8,463 nucleotides of DNA from Deltaproteobacteria bacterium (lineage in GTDB: Bacteria; Desulfobacterota; Dissulfuribacteria; Dissulfuribacterales; QOAL01): NCBI GenBank assembly GCA_015486425.1, contig WFRQ01000197.1, positions 1 to 8,463 on the forward strand. The letters are read 5' to 3'. The position numbers and the translations under genes are program-made. Below, piece by piece: positions 1 through 5,945 of the stretch (positions within the stretch are counted from its first letter, which is position 1; every line of letters begins with the position of its first letter). The notes beneath the pieces are model-generated. The model was not told the origin of the DNA. It saw only the letters and a list, made by a program, of their open reading frames with translations, and searched no databases.

Positions 1-1
1 C

Positions 2-379
2 CTTATGACAATGCCTGAATTCAAACGCCTTGTTAAAATTTACAGGTCTGTTTCAGACTATGAAGAAAACCAGGTGGATATCATCCATGAGAATGAAACC
101 GTCAGGACCTGTGAAGACTCTCATGAGATTCTTGAATACTTCAGGACAGCGGGCCGGAAGGGAATAAATATCCAGAGATATAAAGGGCTTGGTGAGATGA
201 ATCCGGAACAGTTATGGGAAACTACCATGAATCCGGAAAAAAGGACCTTGCTGCAGGTAAGTATTCGGGATGCAGACGAGGCCGAGCTGCTTTTTACCAC
301 CCTTATGGGCGAAAAGATAGAACCGAGGAGACAGTTTATCCAGACACATGCGCTTGAGGTTAGTGAGCTGGATATATAG
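2..379 (+). CDS. gyrB: DNA gyrase subunit B, C-terminal end (partial at left edge)
   Basis: This is the last 126 codons of the ATPase subunit of DNA gyrase, which drives negative supercoiling together with GyrA in the cytoplasm. The reading frame is open through the left edge, so the ATG at position 5 is an internal Met, not the start. The visible part is the end of the TOPRIM region and the GyrB tail. The most telling stretches are INIQRYKGLGEMNPEQLWET, then RTLLQVSI with DADEAE, then LMGEKIEPRR and a terminal ALEVSELDI, all close to the usual GyrB ending. QLWETTMNPEKRTLLQV fits GyrB rather better than ParE, though ParE cannot be wholly excluded from a fragment. The stop is TAG at 377-379. 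No strong terminator with a T-run follows. The gene appears functionally unrelated to the Hdr cluster almost 1 kb downstream. Confidence 0.94.
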   Translation, partial: LMTMPEFKRLVKIYRSVSDYEENQVDIIHENETVRTCEDSHEILEYFRTAGRKGINIQRYKGLGEMNPEQLWETTMNPEKRTLLQVSIRDADEAELLFTTLMGEKIEPRRQFIQTHALEVSELDI

Positions 380-511
380 CAAATCCGACGTATCTGCTCA
401 CAGCGTACCGCATCTGCTGCCGGTTGGCACGAAGACCTGTTTCCAATGCTTCGAGCCCCTACGCAACAGATGCCGTGCACTGCGTACCGGGAACATTTTC
501 ATCTGTCAATC

Positions 512-566
512 TGTATCTGCTCAGAGGGTGCTGCAGATACAAACCGCCTGACTTCTGCAGCATCCC
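512..566 (+). repeat. Two mutually exclusive hairpins downstream of gyrB
   Basis: TGTATCTGC (512-520) pairs perfectly with GCAGATACA (533-541), giving a 9-bp stem with a 12-nt loop. Part of its right arm can pair instead with downstream sequence: TGCTGCAGA (529-537) with TCTGCAGCA (554-562), extended past a one-base bulge by GGG (526-528) with CCC (564-566). The two folds cannot coexist. Neither is followed by a T-run, so a standard intrinsic terminator for gyrB is not supported. They may stabilise the gyrB transcript end or be remnants of an old repeat. Confidence 0.6.
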
Positions 567-573
567 CCGTCAT

Positions 574-581
574 GTAAAGTT
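574..581 (+). repeat. Target-site duplication, left copy (GTAAAGTT)
   Basis: This 8-bp sequence abuts the left end of the element and is repeated in the same orientation at the right end. The length is typical of IS66-family insertion. Confidence 0.85.
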
Positions 582-615
582 GTAACTTCTCAATAAGTGC
601 TGGTAAAAAGCCTGG

Positions 616-640
616 ATCCCCTACAGCTACATTCGGGGAT
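616..640 (+). repeat. Hairpin inside the MITE, ATCCCC/GGGGAT
   Basis: ATCCCC (616-621) pairs with GGGGAT (635-640) across a 13-nt loop. The surroundings (CTGGATCCCC ... CGGGGATGACG, then CGTCATTCCGGCAGG at 665-679) resemble a style of dispersed intergenic repeat common in bacteria, so this part of the element may be captured repeat sequence. Confidence 0.5.
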
Positions 641-686
641 GACGATCTGAACTGCCTGCTACTACGTCATTCCGGCAGGTTTTACT

Positions 687-823
687 CGTTCCCAAACTCC
701 AGTTTGGGAACGCATACCCGGAAGCTCCAGCTTCCAGACAAGGGCAGCTAATGCCGCACAGCCGGTATTAAAAGGAATGAAGCAGGAGCTTCTGTCAATT
801 GGGTACCCAAACAGGAGTTTGGG
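687..823. repeat. Mirror-arranged array of four palindromes inside the MITE
   Basis: Four palindromes lie in order. P1 has arms CGTTCCCAAACT (687-698) and AGTTTGGGAACG (701-712) around CC. P2 has arms GGAAGCT (720-726) and AGCTTCC (729-735) around CC. P2' has arms GAAGC (779-783) and GCTTC (788-792) around AGGA. P1' has arms CCCAAAC (806-812) and GTTTGGG (817-823) around AGGA. The second pair is a reverse-complement version of the first: CCCAAACTCC (691-700) matches GGAGTTTGGG (814-823), and GAAGCTCC (721-728) matches GGAGCTTC (785-792). The block therefore folds locally as four hairpins or globally as one long stem. The arrangement is reminiscent of paired REP sequences, but that identity is inference. 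Confidence 0.8.
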
Positions 824-862
824 CACCAGCACGAAACTTGTCACCACTTATTGAGAAGTTAC

Positions 863-870
863 GTAAAGTT
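863..870 (+). repeat. Target-site duplication, right copy (GTAAAGTT)
   Basis: Direct repeat of 574-581, placed immediately after the right terminal inverted repeat at 845-862. Removing the element and one copy would restore the presumed empty site, reading CATGTAAAGTTCAAGCG. Confidence 0.85.
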
Positions 871-884
871 CAAGCGAAAGCGAG

Positions 885-985
885 GGGGCTGTCCAAAAAT
901 AAGTTGGATGATAGCGCGCTCATATCTATGTCAGGATGGCCTGAAGATGAGATGCGAAATCGGTAAGTTATTTTTGGACAGCCCC
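885..985. mobile_element. 101-bp element with 18-bp inverted repeats (MITE-like or IS remnant)
   Basis: GGGGCTGTCCAAAAATAA (885-902) is repeated exactly in reverse complement at 968-985, enclosing 65 bp of unrelated sequence that includes the small palindrome AGCGCGCT (913-920). Ends starting GGGGCTGTCC occur in several insertion-sequence families, so an internally deleted IS or a MITE is the likeliest reading. I see no flanking target duplication and cannot assign the family. It lies 14 bp to the right of the duplicated target of the IS66-type element. As RNA it would form an 18-bp stem, so it could also affect transcripts that cross it. Confidence 0.68.
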
Positions 986-1010
986 TGATTGTATTTTCAC
1001 AGCATAATAG

Positions 1011-1026
1011 GCGTTTAGAAAAACGC
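1011..1026 (+). repeat. Small hairpin GCGTTT/AAACGC
   Basis: GCGTTT (1011-1016) pairs with AAACGC (1021-1026) across the loop AGAA. There is no T-run on either side in a position to make a terminator. It precedes a run of six C residues. Confidence 0.4.
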
Positions 1027-1136
1027 TCCAAAAACCCCCCTTTAAATTTCCATTTCTTACCCCATCTCCCTTGATAATGCCTCACTAATGGATTAAGTGA
1101 AGGCTGATATTGAAACCTTGCTGTTTTCAGGCTCTT

Positions 1137-1254
1137 GATTTAATCTCAGCCTGACCTGCGGGCTCGTGCCGCTTTAATTACAGGAAGGAGTTACCGCAGG
1201 CGGATTAACGCATTTTTTCAGGATTAAATCTGCGTCTGTTGCCTGAATTAAGCG
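1137..1254. repeat. AT-rich nested inverted repeats upstream of the Hdr cluster
   Basis: GATTTAATC (1137-1145) is the reverse complement of GATTAAATC (1222-1230). Nested inside, CCTGCGG (1155-1161) matches CCGCAGG (1194-1200). A further imperfect pair is GCTTTAATTACAGG (1171-1184) with CCTGAATTAAGC (1242-1253). The motif ATTAA next to GCG or CGC recurs on both strands. The position, about 110-230 bp before the first hdr gene, would suit regulator binding or an RNA leader, but no known operator is recognised. Confidence 0.4.
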
Positions 1255-1268
1255 TTTCAAACCAGAAA

Positions 1269-1296
1269 AAAGGTCAAAGCTGAAAGCTCAAGGCTC
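1269..1296 (+). repeat. Degenerate 7-bp tandem repeat, four copies
   Basis: The units are AAAGGTC, AAAGCTG, AAAGCTC and AAGGCTC, end to end, about 70 bp before the hdr start codon. They look like a simple-sequence expansion with drift; no function can be read from them. Confidence 0.55.
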
Positions 1297-1365
1297 AAAA
1301 TAAAAGATAGAAGAGACGATTTCTTGTCTTGAAAAAATCCGGGGTGTCTGCTCAGGAGTGATATA

Positions 1366-2595
1366 ATGCAGGAACAGAATTTAGATTTGAAGAAATTGAG
1401 AACCAGGCTCAAGCGGCACATGGAAGAGGCCGTTCCTGATGCGCGTATTGATTACTGTCTTACGTGCGGTATGTGTGTCAGCGGATGTCCTGCCTCAGGT
1501 ATTGAGGATATGGACCCGAGGAAGTTTCTGAGGCTGCTTGCGCTTGGTCAGGATGAGGCCCTTCTTAAAACAGACTGGATTTATTCGTGTACCATGTGTC
1601 AGCGCTGTGAATACGCATGCCCCATGAAGATAAATGTAGGGCGGTTTGTATATGAGCTCAGAGGCATGCGTCCAAGAGATGAAAGGCCGAGAAATCTTCA
1701 GCGTTCGTGCGATCTTCAGAGAGAATCAAACAGTACCGGCATACCAAATGAAGATTTTGTCTGGGTGGTAAATGACGTCCTTGAAGAGGTTATACAGGAA
1801 GAGCCTGAATGGGCAGACCTGAAGGCGCCAATGGATAAGAAGGGCGCTGAATTCTACCTGAACCAGAATGCCAAGGAGCCCACTGTGGAGCCTGAAGAGA
1901 TGGTGCCTCTCTGGAAGATACTCCATGCAGCAGGCGCTGACTGGACATACTCCTCAAAGTGGTGGGATGGAGCAAATTACTGCCTGTTTACCGGCGATGC
2001 CGAGGACTGGGAAAAGACTGTGAGAAACCAGGCCGAGACAGTAGATGCCCTTGGGGTACGATATTACATAAACACCGAGTGAGGCCACATGTTTTATGCG
2101 ACCCTGGAAGGGTTGCGGAGATTTAACATTGAGCACAAGTTCGAGTTTGTGAGCATCATTACGCTGTACGCAAAGTGGATACGCGAGGGAAGACTCAAGG
2201 TTGATTCCTCATGGAATACAGAAGGGCTGAAATTCACCGTTCAGGACCCGTGCAAGCTGGTAAGGCAGGGAATAGGAGACGAGGTGGCTGATGATCTCCG
2301 CTTTGTCCTGAAGAAAGTTGTTGGACAGGAGAATTTCATAGAGGCATGGCCTAACAGGTCCAACAATTACTGCTGCGGCGGTGGCGGCGGCGCTCTCCAG
2401 GCTGGTTTTGTGGACAATCGCCGCAGGTACGGCAAAATAAAATTTGATCAGCTTGCTGCAACAGGCGCTGATGTGGTTATCACTCCATGTCACAACTGCC
2501 ACACACAGGTCATTGATATATGTGATCACTTTGGCGGAAAGTGGAAGACTACTCACCTGTGGAACTGGCTTGAAAAGGCCCTGGTTCTGGATTGA
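1366..2595 (+). CDS. Selenocysteine-containing HdrC-HdrB type fusion (CCG-domain Fe-S oxidoreductase), UGA at 2080-2082 read as Sec
   Basis: The predicted product is a 409-residue cytoplasmic subunit of a heterodisulfide-reductase-like complex. It starts at ATG 1366, preceded by AGGAGTGA (1354-1361). An HdrC-like ferredoxin part carries two 4Fe-4S motifs, C31xxC34xxC37xxxC41P and C75xxC78xxC81xxxC85P. A degenerate first CCG domain follows (about 150-280), then one complete CCG motif: C296, C336-C337 within YCCGGGGG, and C375xxC378. The frame is interrupted once, by TGA at 2080-2082, and continues unbroken to the TGA at 2593-2595. Read through, residues 236-241 are N-T-E-U-G-H, matching the ECGH motif of DsrK/HmeD/GlpC-like proteins, with Sec at position 239. 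Without read-through, the conserved G-H would be untranslated and both halves would be truncated domains. An alternative is two coupled proteins with a second start at 2089, since GAGTGAGG could act as a weak ribosome site; I consider this much less likely. hdrA follows 45 bp downstream. Confidence 0.88.
2089..2129 (+). promoter_or_regulatory. Candidate bacterial SECIS element
   Basis: Directly after the UGA at 2080-2082, GCGACCC (2098-2104) pairs with GGGTTGC (2110-2116), including one G-U pair, around the five-base loop TGGAA (2105-2109). The loop begins 22 nt after the UGA and has G as its second and third bases. Known bacterial SECIS hairpins have the apical loop about 16-37 nt from the UGA and a G in the first two loop positions, so this one fits. 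A lower stem, ATGTT (2089-2093) with AACAT (2125-2129), can close beneath an internal loop. It would recruit SelB with Sec-tRNA. The hairpin lies within coding sequence, as expected in bacteria. Confidence 0.75.
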
Positions 2596-2640
2596 ACAGT
2601 TACAACATAAGGAAATATATAAAAATTCGGGGATTGTTCC

Positions 2641-5600
2641 ATGAGCGATAAAAATAATCAGCAGGGAAAGGCAGGGGCTGTTTCATCCCTTTCCGGCTCC
2701 GTACTGGTGGTGGGAGGAGGCATTGCAGGTGTACAGGCTGCCCTTGACCTTGCGGACAGCGGTTTCTATGTGCATCTTGTTGAAAAAAGCCCTGCAATCG
2801 GCGGCAGCATGTCCCAGCTTGACAAGACCTTTCCCACCAATGACTGTTCGGCATGTATTCTCTCACCGAAACTGGTTGAGTGCGGCAGGCATCTGAACAT
2901 CAACCTGCTTACACTTTCAGAACTGATCTCCCTTGAGGGAGAACCAGGTTCATTCAAGGCAGTGGTCAGGCAGAATCCCCGGTACGTTGACACAGAAAAG
3001 TGTATTGCCTGCGGTACATGCGCTGAAAAGTGCCCGAAAAAGGTTGTAAATGAGTTTGATATGGGCCTTGACAAACGAAAGGCCATATACCTCAGATATC
3101 CACAGGCTGTCCCGCTGAAGTATGTCATTGATGCGGATAAATGCATATGGCTGAAAAAACCCGGCAGGTGCGGCATGTGTGCCAAGGTATGCCCGTCCAA
3201 GGCCATAAATTTTGAAGATACCGTCAAGGAACACACACTTGAGGTAGGCTCCGTAATCATGGCGCCTGGTTTCAAGCCATTTGACCCGTCCAAGCTTGAT
3301 TTCACAGGATACGGCAGGATTCCAAATGTGGTTACCTCAATGGAATTTGAAAGACTCCTCAGTCCATCAGGACCGTGCATGGGCCACATGGAGAGACCAT
3401 CTGACCAGAAAGAGCCGAAAAAGATAGCGTGGCTTCAGTGTGTAGGTTCAAGGGATATAAACCGGGCATGTCACGGATACTGCTCCTCAGTATGCTGCAT
3501 GTATGCAATCAAGCAGGCAGTAATAGCACGGGAGCACTCACACAGTGGAGAGCTTGAGGCAAGTATATTCTTCATGGACATGCGCACCCACGGCAAGGAG
3601 TTTGAGGAGTACTACAACAGGGCTGCGGCAGAAGGTGTGAAATTCCACAGGGCAAGGATTCATTCCGTGCTTCCCTCAGGTGAAAACGACAATCTGCGTG
3701 TTCGCTATGCTGATGAACATGGAGATATCCAGTATGAAGATTTTGACCTTGTTGTGCTTTCCGTAGGTCTTGAAATGCCTGAGCAGGCAATAGAGCTTGC
3801 GGCAAAGACCGGAGTTACCCTTGATGCAGACAAGTTCATCATAACTGATCCATTCAGGCCGGTGAGCACCACAAGAGAGGGAGTTTTCGCATGTGGAGCT
3901 GCTGCGGAACCAAAAGATATTCCACAGTCAGTTATGGAGGCAAGCGCTGCCGCGCTTGAGGCAGGACGTATTCTTGCGCCTGCACGCTGGAGTGATACAA
4001 AAAAGAAGGAATACCCGCCGGAAAAGAATGTATATGCCGATCCTCCCCGCATAGGGGTCTTTGTGTGTTCGTGCGGTATCAACATAGCAAGTGTTGTGGA
4101 TGTGCAGGCTGTAACAGAATACGCAAAGACACTTCCAGGCGTGGTACTTTCACAGAACAACCTCTTTACCTGCTCCCAGGATACCATTGATCAGATGGAG
4201 GAAACCATCAGGCGCGAGGGCCTTAACCGGGTTGTGGTTGCTTCCTGTACCCCAAGGACTCACGAACCGCTTTTCCAGGAAACGCTCCGTAATGCAGGCA
4301 TAAACAAGTATCTGTTCGAGATGGCCAATATCAGGGACCAGGATTCATGGGTACACCAGAATGAACCTGAGGCAGCCACCGAAAAGGCAAAGGACCTTGT
4401 CAGGGCTGCTGTTGCAAAGGTCAGGGGTGATGCGCCTCTTCCATACAATACCGTAAAGGTTACCAAGAGCGCCGTGGTAATCGGTGCAGGCGTTGCAGGC
4501 ATGACTGCCGCTGTATCTCTCGCAGACCAGGGCTTTCCTGTAACTCTTGTTGAAAGAAAGGATGACATAGGCGGCCATGCCAGAAAGTTTTTCAGGACGT
4601 GGCAGGGAAATCCTGTTCAGGAATATCTGAGAAGCCTTGTTGATACTGTAAAGAATCATGAAAATATTGATCTCAAGTGCGGAGTGAGTGTTGATACTGT
4701 CTCAGGATCTGTTGGAAATTTCAGGACAAGGCTTACAGACGGTACAGAGATAACACATGGTGTTTCCATAATTTCCATTGGAGCAGGTTCATTCAAGCCT
4801 GATCCTGACAGCAGGTGGAATTACCTGTGGGGCAAGAATCCCAATGTATTCAACCTGCTCCAGCTCGACCAGCGTTTCATAGCAGAGGATAAGGCCCTTT
4901 CATCCATTAACCAGACGGTATTTATTCACTGTGTTGGTTCAAGGGTTCCTGAAAGGCCTTACTGCAGCAGGGTATGCTGCACCCATGCCATTGATCAGGC
5001 GCTTCACCTCAAGGAACTGAACCCTGACATGGATATCTTCATGCTCTACAGGGATATCCGCACTTATGGTCAGAGGGAGCGGCTCTACAGGGAGGCCAGA
5101 GAAAAGGGAATAATCTTTATCCGGTATGATCTTGATAATCTTCCTGCTGTTACAGAGCAGGGCGGTGAGATTCAGGTCAAGATAACAGATCCCATCATAG
5201 ATACCGAGATCACACTTCATCCTGATATGCTGGTGCTTGCCACAGCGGTAAGGCCAAAGGTTGATGCACACGACCTTGCCAAGTTCTTCAAGTGTTCCAT
5301 CAGGGCTGACGGCTTCCTGATGGAGGCACACATGAAGCTGCGCCCGGTTGACTTTGCAACTGACGGCATATTCCTCGCAGGCCTGTGTCACTATCCAAAA
5401 CCAATGGATGAGACAATTGCCCAGGCCCAGGCAGCAGCTTCACGGGCGTCAATTGTGCTTTCACAGGATGAGATACCTGCAGAGAGCATAACCGCCGTAG
5501 TTAATCCTCAGAAATGTACGGGCTGCGCCGTATGTACAGAGGTATGTGCGTATAATGCGGTGATGATTGACCCGGATACAGAAAAGGCAGTGGTGAATGA

Positions 5601-5721
5601 AGCCATGTGCAAGGGATGTGGAGCGTGTGTCGCAGGATGCCGTTCCGATGCCATTACGCTGAAGAACATGGGTAATGAACAGATAATGGCTGAGCTTGAG
5701 ACTATTATGGATAACTGGTAA
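2641..5721 (+). CDS. hdrA: HdrA-like flavoprotein, double-module form (1026 aa)
   Basis: This is the central FAD and iron-sulfur subunit of a soluble Hdr complex, the place where flavin-based electron bifurcation occurs in characterised HdrABC enzymes. Module 1 has the Rossmann motif GGGIAG (25-30), an inserted ferredoxin domain (C121xxC124xxC127xxxC131 and C168-x8-C177xxC180xxxC184) and the HdrA cysteine cluster C267VGSR ... C277 ... YC281SSVC285C286. Next comes the domain normally at the HdrA N-terminus (about 470-600), with C476SC478G, C511 and SC536TPRTHE. Module 2 has GAGVAG (615-620), lacks the inserted ferredoxin and has C764VGSR ... YC775SRVC779C780. The C-terminal ferredoxin domain has C959xxC962xxC965xxxC969 and C990xxC993xxC996xxxC1000. 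Archaeal HdrA is about 650 residues with one module; two-module forms near 1000 residues occur in sulfate reducers. All key positions are Cys, with no Sec. GGGGA (2629-2633) lies 7 nt before the start. Confidence 0.95.
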   Translation: MSDKNNQQGKAGAVSSLSGSVLVVGGGIAGVQAALDLADSGFYVHLVEKSPAIGGSMSQLDKTFPTNDCSACILSPKLVECGRHLNINLLTLSELISLEGEPGSFKAVVRQNPRYVDTEKCIACGTCAEKCPKKVVNEFDMGLDKRKAIYLRYPQAVPLKYVIDADKCIWLKKPGRCGMCAKVCPSKAINFEDTVKEHTLEVGSVIMAPGFKPFDPSKLDFTGYGRIPNVVTSMEFERLLSPSGPCMGHMERPSDQKEPKKIAWLQCVGSRDINRACHGYCSSVCCMYAIKQAVIAREHSHSGELEASIFFMDMRTHGKEFEEYYNRAAAEGVKFHRARIHSVLPSGENDNLRVRYADEHGDIQYEDFDLVVLSVGLEMPEQAIELAAKTGVTLDADKFIITDPFRPVSTTREGVFACGAAAEPKDIPQSVMEASAAALEAGRILAPARWSDTKKKEYPPEKNVYADPPRIGVFVCSCGINIASVVDVQAVTEYAKTLPGVVLSQNNLFTCSQDTIDQMEETIRREGLNRVVVASCTPRTHEPLFQETLRNAGINKYLFEMANIRDQDSWVHQNEPEAATEKAKDLVRAAVAKVRGDAPLPYNTVKVTKSAVVIGAGVAGMTAAVSLADQGFPVTLVERKDDIGGHARKFFRTWQGNPVQEYLRSLVDTVKNHENIDLKCGVSVDTVSGSVGNFRTRLTDGTEITHGVSIISIGAGSFKPDPDSRWNYLWGKNPNVFNLLQLDQRFIAEDKALSSINQTVFIHCVGSRVPERPYCSRVCCTHAIDQALHLKELNPDMDIFMLYRDIRTYGQRERLYREAREKGIIFIRYDLDNLPAVTEQGGEIQVKITDPIIDTEITLHPDMLVLATAVRPKVDAHDLAKFFKCSIRADGFLMEAHMKLRPVDFATDGIFLAGLCHYPKPMDETIAQAQAAASRASIVLSQDEIPAESITAVVNPQKCTGCAVCTEVCAYNAVMIDPDTEKAVVNEAMCKGCGACVAGCRSDAITLKNMGNEQIMAELETIMDNW

Positions 5722-5945
5722 TCAGACCTTCGGCATTGCCATTTTATCGCATCTCCGTTGTCATGGGGCTTCCGTATGGTCGATTACAGCGGGAATCCCT
5801 TGTTTTGCGGACATGCGGCAATTCTGGCAACAGCTCAATTCAGGTATCTGCTGCAGAGCTGCATGCACCCGCAGTGGTTATGCACAGCCTGAATGATTCT
5901 GCATGAAGGCTTGAGATATGGAATAACAATACATGGTGACAGAAA
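5722..5945 (+). other. Unusually long gap inside the hdr/flx cluster
   Basis: These 224 bases separate hdrA from the MvhD-like gene, whereas the other junctions here are 45 bp, 7 bp and a 4-bp overlap. No gene is credible in it. ATTCAGG (5838-5844) and CCTGAAT (5888-5894) form a 7-bp inverted repeat around a segment rich in CTGC/GCAG and containing TGCATGCA (5860-5867). GTATCTGCT at 5844-5852 also occurs at 390-398 and 513-521 after gyrB. It could hold an RNA processing site or internal promoter, but no clear promoter is visible. Confidence 0.5.

Larger units (their letters stand above)
582..862. mobile_element. IS66-type MITE (non-autonomous element, 281 bp)
   Basis: The ends are perfect 18-bp inverted repeats: GTAACTTCTCAATAAGTG at 582-599 and its reverse complement at 845-862, with weaker matches continuing inward. 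The element is flanked directly by an 8-bp repeat, GTAAAGTT (574-581 and 863-870), exactly as expected of a target-site duplication. Ends beginning GTAA together with 8-bp duplications are the recognised signature of the IS66 family. There is no transposase gene inside, so it would have to be moved in trans by an IS66-type element elsewhere in the genome. The interior is non-coding and packed with hairpins. Intact ends and a perfect duplication suggest a fairly recent insertion. Confidence 0.87.
380..1365. other. Gene-free, repeat-rich intergenic region
   Basis: No convincing gene lies in these 986 bases; the short open frames here resemble nothing known and run through inverted repeats. From left to right it holds fold-back sequences (390-566), a 281-bp transposable element with target duplication (574-870), a 101-bp inverted-repeat element (885-985), a C-rich/AT-rich stretch (1027-1050), an AT-rich inverted-repeat block (1137-1254) and a heptamer repeat (1269-1296). 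The promoter of the Hdr cluster is probably in roughly 1050-1350, but I could not find a clear sigma-70 or sigma-54 promoter. Confidence 0.8.

Noticed and set aside
348..551. Small + strand ORF after gyrB
   Set aside because: It overlaps the gyrB end in another frame, resembles no protein family and runs through inverted repeats.
512..566. Intrinsic terminator for gyrB
   Set aside because: The hairpins are credible but are not followed by a T-run, so termination by this mechanism is not supported.
662..847. Minus-strand ORF inside the MITE
   Set aside because: It spans the palindrome array, has no recognisable domain and is not a transposase fragment.
870..1085. Minus-strand ORF across the 101-bp element
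   Set aside because: It reads through both inverted repeats and a homopolymer C-run and has no recognisable family.
380..1365. CRISPR array in the repeat-rich intergenic region
   Set aside because: The repeats are inverted, few and irregular; there is no regular repeat-spacer pattern.
1320..1367. Sigma-70 promoter using TTGAAA at 1329-1334 and TATAAT at 1362-1367
   Set aside because: The spacing is wrong, and the TATAAT overlaps the start codon and lies after the ribosome-binding site.
2089..2595. A separate HdrB-like gene starting at ATG 2089
   Set aside because: It would begin in the middle of a CCG domain, directly after the conserved ECGH position, and the upstream piece would end just before it in the same frame. 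Selenocysteine read-through explains all of this. It remains the main alternative if selenium genes are absent.
1366..2595. Pseudogene with a nonsense mutation at 2080
   Set aside because: Every other motif is intact, the frame is open on both sides, the gene lies in a healthy-looking cluster, and TGA replaces precisely a conserved redox Cys with a SECIS-like hairpin behind it.
5696..5896. Small + strand ORF overlapping the hdrA end
   Set aside because: It starts within hdrA in another frame and has no family resemblance; the composition looks like non-coding sequence.
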